This document shows positions 45,250 to 56,263 of a stretch of DNA of 64,000 nucleotides, one piece after another. Origin of the DNA: Prionailurus bengalensis (Eukaryota; Chordata; Mammalia; Carnivora; Felidae); the NCBI RefSeq assembly GCF_016509475.1, contig NC_057348.1, forward strand, positions 31,787,501 through 31,851,500, in the 5' to 3' direction. Under the pieces are notes generated by a model. That model ran no database searches, was not told where the DNA came from, and saw only the letters and a program-made list of their open reading frames with translations. How positions within the stretch are numbered: the first letter of the stretch is position 1; each line of letters opens with the position of its first letter. The position numbers and the translations under genes were made by a program.

Positions 45250-46929
45250 AAAAGGATGGGTGGGTAGCATGAAGAATTGATGAAAGGATAGGAAAGGAAT
45301 GGAAAAATGGTTATATTAAAGAGTGCGTGCAAAATGGTGCATGTACAGAAAGAGACATGATTTGGGGCTTTCATCAAGACTTATAAAATCAAGCTACAGA
45401 ATACAGTTCTTGGGTAAGAATTAAGTTTTCAAGTCATCATTATCACTTCTATTATTCATTTACACTTAAGATACTCTTCATTGGTGCCTCCCTCTGTGTC
45501 TGGAGGGGAAGCCAGTGGGGTACCTGTAGGTGAAGAACTGAAAATAGAAAAGAAAAAAAAAAAAAAGATGAGCAACTTGCCCAAGGTCAAGAATGATGGG
45601 GATGGGTGACAAAGGCAGGGACTGAATTAGTTCTCCAGACTTCCAAGAGGCAGCTTCTTCTCAAATTTGAGCAGGCATGCACGTTACCTAGTTATCTTCT
45701 TAAAATGATGATTTGGGTCCACTACATTTGGGGTTAGACCCAAGACTCTGAATTTCTAACAACCCCCTAGGAGAGGCTGATGTTGTTGGTCTGCAGACCA
45801 CACATGACACAGCAAAGGTCTGGGTGCTTTCTCCTTCATCGTGAATTTGCAAGGGAAGCTTGGTTTCCCCGGTTTCTCACAACACATTCAGGAAGGTGTG
45901 GCTCACACACCAACCAGAGGGCTGTACGTGAGCATGTGATACCCCCAAATCTCTGGCCAGGGAACCAAAGAACTCTGAGGGCAAGTAAGGTCGTGCTCTA
46001 CCCTGTTCCCTTCTTCTCCACTCAATGACATACACGAGGCTGCCACGAATCTATTTCCCTGCTTCTGACAAGAGCAGAGCCAGGACGGCGTTCTTGGAAA
46101 GCATAAAGACACTGAACCTGGCCATGCAAACTTCCCTTCCTGCTCTCGATCTGTGCCCTTCACCTGGCTTCCCGAGGCAACTTGGGCTTGGCTAGACTCA
46201 TCCTTCACGCAGATGGAATAAGCAGCTGCTAGCCCAGGAGGAGATGGGAATCCAGAGTCCTCCAAAGCCCTCAAATCCCTCTCCCCCTACCCTGCCAACC
46301 AATCGCACACATATCCCAGCCTGGGAATTAAGGAAGCTTTTCCAAAGGATCCTCTCTGGATTATACAAAAAAAGGATTCTGTAAGCAAGGAAGTCTGGCA
46401 ACTTCTGAAGAACTTCTGCAAACATTTAGCTTCAATGCAGTGGAAATTATCATAAGGACGATACTATGACAACAGAACCCCTTCCCCACCTGGCTACATC
46501 CCCACCCCCACTCAAAAGGACACATTCTGGGAAATGGTGGCTTAGCGCTAACTTCCTCTTTGAAATCCAAACATCTCTGCTTACAGTTTCTAACTCCATC
46601 ACTGTAACAGCGCCGTGTGCAGTGGAAATTGACGCCTAAGGCCAAAAGAAACGGGTCCTGACTTTATTTAACAATTTTTAAATTTTCTTAATCATGGATT
46701 TTTACATGAATTTTGATTCTTAAAACGCAGCCGTGAAATACTGCTTATCTTGATTACTGAGTTTTTGGTACCCCTTTCAATTATGTGCCCACGGAGGGTG
46801 CCTCATTTGTCGCACCCTGGTCCTGGCCCAGGACCTTTTTACCTTATTCAAATCTTCAAGTTCCTTTGTAAAATTCCAGGGATTGTACTTCCTCTTGTAT
46901 TTCCTATAAACTGTGTTTACTAGGGTAGT
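45250..46929. other. Intronic stretch, mostly unrecognised
   Basis: A MER5A fragment is likely at about 45700-45800 (GACTCTGAATTTCTAACAA, 'taggagaggctgatg'). An A17-like run lies at 45550-45566. The remainder is unique with no supported gene. Confidence 0.4.
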
Positions 46930-47050
46930 GGAAAAAGTAATTGGCCCGGATACGAAAGGCCCTGGAGTCTGCTCACAGCTCTGTCGCTGCAAACTCCAGG
47001 AAGACTTTGAATAAATTGCTTCTCCTCTCTGAACTCAGCCTTTCTTCCCT
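46930..47050 (+). mobile_element. MIR-like fragment
   Basis: CTGGAGTCTGCTCACAGCTC, 'aagactttgaataaattgcttctcctctctg' in pieces suggest a decayed MIR. Confidence 0.5.
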
Positions 47051-47103
47051 TCTGAACCTGAACTAGGGGTTCTCCGACCTTCTCTCAGCTAAGAGTCTGT
47101 GAT

Positions 47104-47285
47104 TAAAAAAAATTTATTTTTTAATTATTTGTTTTTTGCGGGGGGAAGGGCTGTGGGGGAGGAGACAGAATCTCAAGCAGGCTCTGCACAGCATGGAGCC
47201 CAATGTGGGGCTGGAACCCACAAACTGAGATCGTGACCTGAGCCGAAGTTGGACACTGAACCGACTGAACCACCCAGACGCCCCC
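47104..47285 (-). mobile_element. CAN-SINE, old
   Basis: Antisense A/T-rich tail, diverged G-rich block, CTGGAACCCACAAACTGAG, end CCACCCAGACGCCCCC. Confidence 0.88.
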
Positions 47286-47299
47286 CTTCTTTTGAGATG

Positions 47300-47600
47300 G
47301 TTCAAAATGCTTTTTTGTTTCTACTGACATGTAATGGACACATAACATTGTACAACACGATGACTAGATATATGTATATATTGCAAAACGATCACCACAA
47401 TAAGTCTAGTTAATAGTCATTACCACACAAAGTTACAACTGTTCTTCTTATGACGAGAACTTTTAAGATCTTCTTTCTTAGCAATTTTCAAATATACAGT
47501 ACAGTATTATTAACTGTAGTCCCCATGTTGTACATGACATCCCCAGGACTTTTTTATAACTGGACGTTTGTACCTTTTGACCCTCTTCCCTCATTTCTGT
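47300..47600 (-). mobile_element. L1MA-type 3' UTR
   Basis: Antisense L1 3' UTR: TCACCACAATAAGTCTAGTT, TTTTAAGATCTTCTTTC, ACAGTACAGTATTATTAAC, TATAACTGGACGTTTGTACC. Confidence 0.82.
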
Positions 47601-47837
47601 GAGAGTCTGATTTTGATTCTACGATCCAAGGCAGACAGACACCTCCCGCGATCAGATCGGTATGGATCAGCATATGGGTACCAGAGCAGACTGCCCCTCA
47701 AAAGAATGGTGTCTGACTGAGGGAGTAAACGAGAGAGAGAGAGAGAAGTATTGGAGGGTTGTCTGAAATGAAAACACTTGGAAGGGTCCCAGACAGGGAA
47801 CACTTAAGGATGTAATCTGTTGACAGAAAGAAAAAGG

Positions 47838-47880
47838 GAGCAAAAAAAAAAAAAAAACAAAAAAAAAAACAAAAAAAAAC
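47838..47880. repeat. A-rich run (A16-C-A10-C-A9)
   Basis: Interrupted poly(A) of about 40 bases on the plus strand. It may be a retroelement tail; its parent is not clear. Confidence 0.85.
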
Positions 47881-48803
47881 TACACCCAAGATTGGTCTGT
47901 TTTGTCACCATTTATCACAGCAAACCTATTGCGAGGTCTCACGTCGAATGGGTAGTTATCTCTGGCCTGTGCTTTGTCCCCAGCAAGTCAGAAGGGAATG
48001 GTCAAGGCTCACTTTAAAATAAGGTGTGGTCCTACATCCAGATGGCCAACTGACACATGAAAAAATGCTCAACATCATTTATCATCAGGGAAATACAAAT
48101 CAAAACCGCAATGAGATCCTACCTCACACCTCTCAGAATGGCTAACATTAACAACTCAGGCAACAAGAGATGTTGGCGAGGATGCGGAGAGAGATGTCTT
48201 CTGACTGCTGGTGGGAATGCAAACTGGGGCAGCCACTCTGGAAAACAGTATGGAGGTTCTTCACCAAATCAAAAATAGAACTACCCTATGACCCAGCAAC
48301 TGCACTACTAGGTGTTTATCCAAGGGATACAACAGGTATGCTGTTTTGAAGGGGGCACATGCACCCCATTGTTTATAGCAGCACTATCGACAATAGCCAA
48401 AGTATGGAAAGAGCCCAAGTGTCCATCAACGGATGAATCGATAAAGAAGATGTGGTATATATATACAATAGAGTATTATTTGGCAATCAAAAAGAATGAA
48501 ATCTTGCCATGTGCAACTACGTGGATGGAACTAGAGGGTATGATGCTAAGCGAAATTAGTCACAGATAGACAAGTATCATATAACTTCACTCATATAAGG
48601 ACTTTAAGACACAGAACAGATGAACAGAAGGGAAGGGAAGGAAAAATAATATAAAAACAGGGAGGGGGATAAAACAGAAGAGACTCTTAAACATGGAGAA
48701 CAGACAGGGGGTTGCTGGAGGGGTTGTGGGAGGGGGGATGGGCTAAATGGGTAAGGGGCATTAAGGAATCTACTCCTGAAATCACTGTTGCACTATATGC
48801 TAA

Positions 48804-49049
48804 CTTGAATATAAATTTAAATTTTTTTTTTTCAATGTTTATTTATTTTTGGGACAGAGAGAGACAGAGCATGAACGGGGGAGGGGCAGAGAGAGAGGGA
48901 GACACAGAATCGGAAACAGGCTCCAGGCTCTGAGCCATCAGCCCAGAGCCCGACGCGGGGCTCGAACTCACGGACCGCAAGATCGTGACCTGGCTGAAGT
49001 CGGACGCTTAACTGACTGCGCCACCCAGGCGCCCCTTGAATATAAATTT
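48804..49049 (-). mobile_element. Young felid CAN-SINE nested in L1, perfect 15-bp target duplication
   Basis: CTTGAATATAAATTT at 48804-48818 and 49035-49049. Antisense body carries the young diagnostics CGTGACCTGGCTGAAGTC and GCGCCACCCAGGCGCC. Confidence 0.97.
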
Positions 49050-49087
49050 TAAAAAAATTCAAAAAAATAGTGGAAAGAAAAATAAAT

Positions 49088-49140
49088 AATAAAATAAAAT
49101 AAAATAAAATAAAATAAAATAAAATAAAATAAAATAAAAT
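49088..49140. repeat. (AAAAT)n microsatellite, about 10 units
   Basis: Pentanucleotide repeat at the L1 3' end, perfect over about 50 bases. Confidence 0.95.
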
Positions 49141-49141
49141 G

Positions 49142-49300
49142 TGGTCCTGGTACCACCTGTTTCAGAATCACGTGGGCAGCTGGTTTGAAAATGCAGTCTC
49201 CTGGTTCCTGTCCCAGATCCAGTGCATCAGAATTTATAGCAGTGGAGCTCAGGAATTGGCATTTTCAACAAGTTCGTCAGTTGATTTTGAAGCCTATTTC
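49142..49300 (+). mobile_element. MER5-type element
   Basis: TGGTCCTGGTACCACCTG, CAGAATCACGTGGGCAGC, AAATGCAGTCTCCTGG and GCATCAGAATTTATAGC in MER5 order; decayed. Confidence 0.65.
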
Positions 49301-49879
49301 AAATGAAAAAACCCGCTGCTTTGAAGTCAAATGAGTGTGAATAAATAAACAAGTGAGCCCCCTCTCACTTGCCGGCAACCTCGGAATTCGGAATCTACAA
49401 AGCTGCCTGTTATATAACTGCCTCTCTAGCGCCAAACAAGGTGTGAGGATATTCTGTGACCTGCCAAGCTGTGAGCTGCTTTCAGTCGCAGGATCTCCAG
49501 GACAGTTTGAGTTACCTTTCCCACCAGATCTTGGCTGGTGGAGACTGATGACTTAATTCCCCGGCCCCTGTCACTGTGTGGTCCCTGTGCCAACCCAGCC
49601 AGGGTGGATGGCAACACAGCTCCCCTGGAAACTGTTCAGATGGCTAGCTCCCGAGAAACCCATCAGGCTGCTGGAGAATGCAGAAAGGGAGGGATTTTAC
49701 TTGGTCTGGCTCCAACTCTTGGGCCATCGGAGCTGTTCTCTGCTCTATGAGCACATAAAACCCCCAAATACCAGAGCACATGGGTGACCACACTGGGTAT
49801 GTTCTGTAGTCCCTGTCTTCAAGCAGGATTTGGTTCTATCAAGTGCCCAGCTCAGAGGACCTAGACTTTCGATGAAAGT
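49301..49879. other. Intronic unique stretch
   Basis: No repeat or supported coding frame. Confidence 0.45.
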
Positions 49880-50740
49880 ACAAATCTGTATTACCTAGAA
49901 AAAGGCAGTATCTACAGAAACTTGCAGTGTGCGTGTCCCTTGATGTACAAGTCCCATTTCTAGGGATTTATGCTATGGAAAAACATGAACAAGCACACAG
50001 ATATATGTGAAACAATGTTCCCTAATGTAACCATGAAAAACTGGAAAAAATTCAAGCATCCAGAAACAGGGGATATGTTAAAAAAAATGATGGTACGATC
50101 ATATAATGAGACAATATGTACCTTCATATAGGTAAGGAAGACCTGTACACATCAACAGGGAAGGAACGAGGTATACTGTTAACTAAAAAAACAAATTGCA
50201 AAATGGTACGAGAGCTTTTTTGTTCATAATTATATATCTGTCAGTGTGTGCCCAGAGACAAATGCTAAAGGAAGAGTCACCTAATGGTGGGGGGGAGGGG
50301 GATGGAAATTATGGGACAAATGAAATTGATATAGCACCTTGACCCTTGAATAACATAGTTTGAAAAACTATACATTTTTTTGGATACAGTTCAGTGCTGT
50401 AAATGTATTTTCTCTCCCATATGAATGTCTTCACATTTTCTTTTCTCTAGCTTACTTTATTGTATGAACACAGTATACGATACAGTCAGTATAAAAAAAT
50501 GTATTCATTGGGAAGGCTTCCGGTCAACAGGAGGTTACTAGTAGTTAAGTTTTGGAGGACTCAAATATTATATGTAGACTTTTGATTGTACAGGGGTTTG
50601 GTACCCCCAACCCCGAGTTCTTCAAGGGTCACTTCTATCTATTTCTGTAGTTCTATAATATTTAAAGACCTACTTTTGTGTGTAATTTAGAGGAGACAAT
50701 AAAATCGCATGCAAAAAAGTTGGGAACCCATGCCTTTTCA
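49880..50740 (+). mobile_element. Old L1 (L1M) 3' end, interrupted by a DNA transposon
   Basis: Landmarks: CCCATTTCTAGGGATTTATGC, 'aaaaactggaaaaaattcaagcatcc' in pieces, ATAATGAGACAATATGTACC. After the interruption (50336-50636) the text continues as ATTTCTGTAGTTCTATAATA. Confidence 0.65.
50336..50636. mobile_element. DNA transposon with inverted ends, nested in L1M
   Basis: The left end CCTTGACCCTTGAATAAC matches the complement of the right end (GTTCTTCAAGGGTCACTT), giving inverted repeats around TGACCCTTGAA. Internal landmarks such as CTAGCTTACTTTATTGTATG recall an abundant Tigger-like non-autonomous family. No transposase frame. Confidence 0.65.
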
Positions 50741-51043
50741 CCCTGGCCTACCTCTCAGGAAAGCTAGAGGCAAAATACTTTTCCTGGGGCTGAAACAGAG
50801 CACAGGACAAGGATGTGAGTCAAAAAATCTACTCTTTTCAGAGTGCTGTGAGGCAGAGCAAAGATAACAAATCCCACCTCAAATCTTGTGCTAAGTTATT
50901 CGGAGCCGTTTGACATGGAAAATATCTGGGGTTCACAGAGAGGCGCAAGAAATCAGGGCTGGTGGTTCCAGATCTCACACCATGCCATCTCCACCCCCAC
51001 CTCTACCCAAAGCTCTGAGCCCAGTCAAAGGACCTGCCGTCTC

Positions 51044-51291
51044 CAGAACTGGTTTAAAAAAAATTTTTTTTTAAACATTTATTTATTTTTGAAAGACAGA
51101 GAGAGACAGGGCGTGAGCAGGGGAAGGGCAGAGAGAGAGGGAGACACAGGATCTGAGGCAGGCTCCAGGCTCTGAGCTGTCAGCACAGAGCCTGACACGG
51201 GGATCGAACCCACGAATCATGAGATCATGACCTGAGCCTAAGTCAGAGGCTTAACCGACGGAGCCACCCAGGTGCCTCTCAGAGCTGGTTT
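51044..51291 (-). mobile_element. CAN-SINE with 12-bp target duplication
   Basis: CAGAACTGGTTT (51044-51055) and CAGAGCTGGTTT (51280-51291). Antisense body ends GAGCCACCCAGGTGCCT. Confidence 0.95.
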
Positions 51292-51349
51292 TAAGTATGA
51301 GCCACAGCACATTTACCAGTGGTCATCACTCCTGGCCAAACAGCACTGC

Positions 51350-51485
51350 ACAAGGAACTTGGCCCTGGTGGCTGAAGGCTCTGGACTCGGGCTGCCTCTC
51401 TCATTGGCCGTGTGATCCTGGGCAAATCCCTTAACTTCTCCCAGCCTCTGTTCTCCCATCTGTAAAATGGAGGCTCACTCATGTA
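51350..51485 (+). mobile_element. MIR SINE
   Basis: GGCTCTGGACTCGGGCTGCC, GTGTGATCCTGGGCAAATCC, CTCCCATCTGTAAAATGGAG are classic MIR core wording. Confidence 0.85.
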
Positions 51486-51489
51486 CCAA

Positions 51490-52997
51490 ATATTCCATGA
51501 ACGCAGACCATGTGTGAGATTTACCAAATACGTGCGACGTGTCAGATAATGCCCCAGCTGCTGGGGCAACAGCAGCAAGAGCAAACCAGCTCCAAGCCTC
51601 TGCCCTCAAGCAGTGTTCCTTCCAGGGGGTGAGGGGGGACGATACACAAAGTAAGTATTAAGCGGCAAACAGTGCTAAATGCTATAGAAGATGACGTGGC
51701 CGGGAAAAGGGAGGGAAACATTTTGTGGGGGGCTGGATCAGGGAATAAGGACAGACCTCACTCTTACCAAGTGAGCTAATGCACACGATGTTCTAGACAT
51801 CGCCCCGTCCCACAGCAAGTTCTCAGTCACTGATGCCATTACTAGCATTATTACACTATTAGCCCCCTGACCCAACCCACCCCCCCTTCCTCCACAGCCA
51901 CGACCTGTCCTTTTAAGTTTTTCCTCACTGGCATTTCACAGGAGGCACCCTTTTGAACCTTCCTCGTGGACAAGGCATGCCGATCAACAATTTTCGGTAT
52001 CCGACTTCATTTGATTTTCAGGAACCCCCTCCGGGCAGGTTTGGTTCCTCTTGCTGTTTTTACGCAAAGGAATCTGAGGCTCAGAAGGGTTGTGGGCGGG
52101 AGGGGGGGGGTCCCTCCCAGATGACACAGGGAGCATCCAAATCCTAGTGAGCCTGACTGAATTCAGAGCTCTTCTGCCTCCCGGGCCAGAAAGTGGGGTC
52201 CCACCCGCCCAGCTCAGAGCAGGCAATGCCCCTCCTGAGGCCCTGGCAGCGATGCCCGTGTGCCCTAGGGCGCCACTGGTGAGGGGTGCCTGGTGAGTCG
52301 CAGCACGCCGTGATGCCGAGGACCGCCAACTAAGGCAGATGTGGAGTCCTGACCTGCTTTCTCTCTCAGTCCCGTTGTGGGATTCGGGGTCTCCCAATCA
52401 AACGGACTTGGGAAGTGGTCAGCCGACGCTGATTCAACAGGGGCCCTCATGGAGGGATTAGGGGCGGAGTGGGAGCGGATTAATTGAACAGCTGAGGCCA
52501 CGGCTCCAGACGACTGCCTCAGTTTATATGATTCAAAAAGCTGTTCCTTTTCACTGCAGATCACGGCATCTCGGGCTGCCCCGAGGGAAAGCGCTTCTAG
52601 CCTCACAGACGAGAGGAAGAGGAGAAAGGCAGCGGGAAGGGCTGGCCTAGGCTGACGGTGCCCACGGTCGATCGGTGGGACAAGAGGTGCCCCCTGCTTT
52701 CTCCACGCCCGGAAAAACGGAGTCCCTGCGCCTGGTACAGCACTTACATGGAACTTCTCTATGGGCAGGAAAACACTTCTGGAGACAGATTCAGCTTCTG
52801 TTGCTGAGGGGGTGTGGGGACTTTGGCGAAGTCAAACCAGGGCTCATCAGGGTGGGGAGTGGTGTGGCTATGCTTCCCTGAGCAGGGGAGAGGTGTAGAG
52901 TGCAGGAGGGGTTTGGGCACTTTAAAAGGCATATTCAAGTCTACTATGGTGTTGACTACCCTTTCCCGAGTACAACTAAAACCAGGGGCGTGTAGGG
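51490..52997. other. Intronic stretch with a GC-rich segment
   Basis: No clear repeats except possible remnants near 51500-51760. The 52080-52700 part is GC- and relatively CpG-rich. Overlapping frames there (51984-52397 and 52265-52606, minus) have no motifs and overlap each other. Confidence 0.4.
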
Positions 52998-53204
52998 CAG
53001 GCATTCGCAACCTCACCAACATTAGGGGCAGACAGTTCTCTGTGGTGGGGTGGGGCTGCGCCCTTGAGGATGGTTTCGCAGCCTCCCCAGCCTCTACCCA
53101 CTAGACGCAGTAACATCCCACACTCTGTCATGACAAATTAGCATGTTCGCAGACACTATCAAACGTCCCATGGGGGGTAAGAGCACCCTCACAGAGAAGC
53201 ACGG
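52998..53204 (-). mobile_element. MER20
   Basis: Antisense order: CAGGCATTCGCAACC, TCTGTGGTGGGGTGGGGCTG, CTCTACCCACTAGACGCAG, GCAGACACTATCAAACGTCC. Confidence 0.82.
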
Positions 53205-53214
53205 GGTTATGGCT

Positions 53215-53375
53215 GGAAGCATAGGACCCAAGCGCTGGGACCCTGGCTCACACTATAGGCTGCGTTGGGATCCTGAATACGTCATTCAGTATCTCCAAGC
53301 CCTGGATTCCTTACGTGTGAAATGGAGATGATGGGATACGTATGTTTCAAGGCGTTATTAGCAAGATTAAGGAAA
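53215..53375 (+). mobile_element. MIR SINE
   Basis: 'ggcgttgggatcctgaatac', TCCTTACGTGTGAAATGGAG, TTTCAAGGCGTTATTAGC follow the MIR order. Confidence 0.65.
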
Positions 53376-54029
53376 GTCTGCACTAGTTAACAGAGTCCCA
53401 CGGCTGTGCGGCCAGCTCTGTTGATGACCGTAGATCTTTGTCGCCTTCGGGACGGACAGGGGATGGTCTCTGAACAAGAGGGTGGGAATGCAAAGATTCA
53501 GAAACTCTGGCAGGGTGGGAGTGAGAGATTCTTATGTTTAGTTTATTTAAAAGAGGGCATGGCTTATTTAAACACCACCACCACCACCAAAACTTGGGAG
53601 ACACTGATCTGAATCAGTGCTGTGGGAGGCAGAGTTGCAGAGGATCTAGTTTCTATTAGAACAAGGGAAAGCAAGCAGGAGGAGGTGGGGCTCTCCTGCC
53701 CCAGCTGGGTGCCCTCATCTTGCAATCGCAGCCAGTGAGACTGTGTTGGCTGAGCCCAGGTTGGCTGCTGTGGGCCCCGTATGGGCTGGGTGGCTGTGAG
53801 GAAGGGAAGCAAATGATACAAGGTGTGGAAGACGAGTTTTCGAGGGGCCTGTGGCAGTCGGTGGACCCTGTCCATTTTGGCTTCCCATGCTGATGTCTCT
53901 CTGGAGAACCCTTCCTAACTGAGGAAGACCTAAGCTGTGTGTAAACTCCCTTTTCTCAGCCACGATGAAGGGGCAATGTCACCAAGAGCTCCCTCCTTCT
54001 TCAAGAGCTTTTAATTGATGGAAGGAAAT
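53376..54029. other. Intronic unique stretch
   Basis: Nothing recognised apart from a short ACC run (53572-53590). Confidence 0.45.
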
Positions 54030-54190
54030 ATGGAATAGTGGTGAATAGAGGGAAATATGGAGCCATAGAGACTGGCTACGTGACCCTGGCTATGTGACCC
54101 TAGCTATGCGACCCTAAACTCTTTGGCTCTTACTTCTCTGGTCTCCAAGAAGGGAGAATAGCTGTAATTGTTATTTATCGTTGCCCGCTT
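54030..54190 (+). mobile_element. MIR-like fragment with a small internal tandem
   Basis: MIR-like context ('gagactggctacgtgaccctgg'). Three near-copies of a 15-base word built on GCTAYGTGACCCTRG lie at about 54074-54117. Confidence 0.6.
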
Positions 54191-54239
54191 GGCGTTTCCA
54201 TTTTGGTCCTTAGCTACAACAGCATCAAAATACATGGGT

Positions 54240-54430
54240 CCTGAGAATATTCCACGTCTCTGTTGATGTGGAAACAACAAACATTTTTTAGTGTTTACTG
54301 TGATCTGTGCATTGTATTAAGTGTTTTCTCATTTAATTCTATAAGGGTTAATATATGTGAGGAAATTCAGGTTCAAGAAGTTCAGGTCATTTGCTCAAGG
54401 TCACAGGGCTGAGAGTTGAACAGGGGCCCT
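54240..54430 (+). mobile_element. MIR3-like fragment
   Basis: GTTTACTGTGATCTGTGCAT, TTTTCTCATTTAATTCTATA, TTTGCTCAAGGTCACAGGG, 'gagttgaacagggg'. Confidence 0.75.
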
Positions 54431-54440
54431 ATCTGACGCT

Positions 54441-54681
54441 TGAGACTATGATCTTTTTTTTTTTTTTTTAAACGTTTACTAATTTTGAGAGAGTGAGCAT
54501 GTGCATGCATGAATGAGGGAGGGGCAGGGAGAGAGAGAGAATCCCAAGCAGGCTCTGCAATATCAGTGCAAAGCTCGATGCGGGGTTCAAACTTACGAAC
54601 TGTGAGATCATGACCCGAGCCAAACTCAGAAAGCCAGAAGCTTAACCAACTGAGCCACTCAGGCACCCTGAGACTGTCACC
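54441..54681 (-). mobile_element. CAN-SINE, older subfamily
   Basis: Target duplication TGAGACTATGATC (54441-54453) / TGAGACTGTCACC (54669-54681), partly decayed. First member of a four-SINE cluster. Confidence 0.93.
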
Positions 54682-54825
54682 TTAATGGCAATTTCTAGGC
54701 CCTACGGGTAGGATTTGATAGAGCGAAGATGTTGCTAGAGAGCATTGTTGTATGTTCATAAAAGAGCACTCTCTCCTTTAAGACATGCTATTTCACACGG
54801 AGAGAAAGGGCCAATCTAGGGCAAT

Positions 54826-55317
54826 AAAAGTGGAACCACGGGGCGCCTGGGTGGCTCAGTCGGTTGAGCGTCCTACTTCGGCTCAGGTCACCATCTCTTG
54901 GTCCGTGGGTTGGAGCCCCGTGTCGGGCTCTGGGCTGATGGCTCAGAGCCTGGAGCCTGCTTCCGATTCTGTGTCTCCCTCTCTCTCTGCCCCTCCCCCA
55001 TTCATGCTCTGTCTCTCTCTGTCCCAAAAATAAATAAAACGGGGCGCCTGGGTGGCGCAGTCGGTTAAGCGTCCGACTTCAGCCAGGTCACGATCTCGCG
55101 GTCCGTGAGCTCGAGCCCTGCGTCAGGCTCTGGGCTGATGGCTCAGAGCCTGGAGCCTGTTTCTGATTCTGTGTCTCCCTCTCTCTCTGCCCCTCCCCCG
55201 TTCATGCTCTGTCTCTCTCTGTCCCAAAAATAAATAAACGTTGAAAAAAAAAATTAAAAAAAAAACAAAAATAAATAAAACGTTAAAAAAAAATTAAAAA
55301 AAAAAAAGTGGAACCAC
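54826..55317 (+). mobile_element. CAN-SINE hosting a second SINE in its A tail
   Basis: The outer target duplication AAAAGTGGAACCAC lies at 54826-54839 and 55304-55317. The outer SINE body starts at 54840 (GGGGCGCCTGGGTGGCTCAG) and reaches its AAAAATAAATAAAAC tail at 55040. It resumes after the inner SINE as CGTTAAAAAAAAATT. Confidence 0.95.
55025..55282 (+). mobile_element. Young CAN-SINE inserted in the tail of another SINE
   Basis: CAAAAATAAATAAAACG occurs at 55025-55041 and 55266-55282, the duplicated tail sequence of the outer SINE. The inner copy (55042-55265) carries GGCGCAGTCGG and the young CCAGGTCACGATC diagnostic. Confidence 0.95.
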
Positions 55318-55384
55318 CTCGCACCTCCACCCAGAAGCCAGAAAAAAATGCACCTGATGAAGACTTTGCGTTTGCCTTAATACC

Positions 55385-55560
55385 TTGCTTCTCAATCTTG
55401 TCTGCTTGATAGAACTACTGGGGAGCATTAAAATATTCCTTTGCCCACACCAAATGCCAGACCAGTTAAATAGGACTCTCAGGGATGGGGCCCAGGCAGG
55501 TGTATTCTTTACACTCCTCAGAGGGTTCCACGTGTGACCAACACTGACAACTGTTGTCTG
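55385..55560 (+). mobile_element. MER5A-type element
   Basis: CTTGCTTCTCAATCTTGTC, CTACTGGGGAGCATTAAAAT, GATGGGGCCCAGGCAGGTG and GAGGGTTCCACGTGTGACC in MER5A order; diverged. Confidence 0.65.
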
Positions 55561-55665
55561 AGTATTTTAGCATCTACCTTACATCTAGCCAATAGGTGTC
55601 CGATCACATTTTCCCTTCAAAGAGCCTGAGAAGACCTGGTAGCCATTTTCTTTAGAATAAGTATT

Positions 55666-55904
55666 TAAATATTCACTTTATTTTTTTTTAATTTTTTTAA
55701 ATGTTTATTTTTGAGACAGAGAGAGACAGAGCATGAATGGGGGAGGGTCAGAGAGAGGGAGACACAGAATCTGAAACAGGCTCCAGGCTGTCAGCACAGA
55801 GCCCGATGTGGGGCACGAACTCACGGACTGCTAGATCACGACCTGAGCCGAAGTCGGACGCTTAACCGACTGAGCCACCCAGGCGCCCCTAAATATTCAC
55901 TTTA
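55666..55904 (-). mobile_element. CAN-SINE with perfect 15-bp target duplication
   Basis: TAAATATTCACTTTA at 55666-55680 and 55890-55904. Antisense body 55681-55889 with a small deletion before TGTCAGCACAGAGCCC. Confidence 0.97.
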
Positions 55905-56263
55905 AACCCTCTGAGTTTGAGGTGGGAAATCCCATGAGATATTGTCTCCTTTTTCCATGTTAACAGCAGCCAAGGGCCTCAAACAAATGATGAGCCTTGG
56001 TCACCATTCAATGAATCTGACCTAACTGTGAATTAGTGAAGGTCTCATCTCCTGTCTTACCACAGTGATGAGATTCTATAAGCAAGAGCGATGTTACATG
56101 GTAGCTTTCCCCCCAACAATACAAAATCCTCCTGCTGAACTTCTGGATGTTGGCCTTAGGAAAGGGATTCTGAGGAAAGGTGGGGAGGGTCCAGAGCTTT
56201 GAAGGTTAAGTGAAAGCCTTCTGTAATTTCAGCAATATATACCCAGGAAGAATAACAGCTGCA
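55905..56263. other. Intronic unique stretch
   Basis: No repeat recognised; no supported coding frame. Confidence 0.45.

Larger units (their letters stand above)
48010..49140 (+). mobile_element. 5'-truncated L1 with nested young SINE and (AAAAT)n tail
   Basis: Sense L1 ORF2 C-terminal region with recognisable but frame-shifted peptides (YLTPLRMANINNSGNKRCWRG, then PLFIAALSTIAKVWKEP and WYIYTIEYYLAIKKNEILP), followed by a 3' UTR with AGAGACTCTTAAACATGGAG. A SINE at 48819-49034 splits the 3' UTR and the tail has grown to (AAAAT) repeats at about 49088-49140. One stop/frameshift separates the two ORF2 pieces. Confidence 0.93.

Noticed and set aside
48057..48569. L1 ORF2 peptides that could be called a gene
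   Set aside because: They are C-terminal remnants of a truncated LINE, frame-shifted and lacking reverse transcriptase and endonuclease domains.
34657..49140. Simple repeats and regularly placed SINEs as a CRISPR-like array
   Set aside because: Units are microsatellites or dispersed transposons without regular spacers, and the DNA is plainly mammalian.
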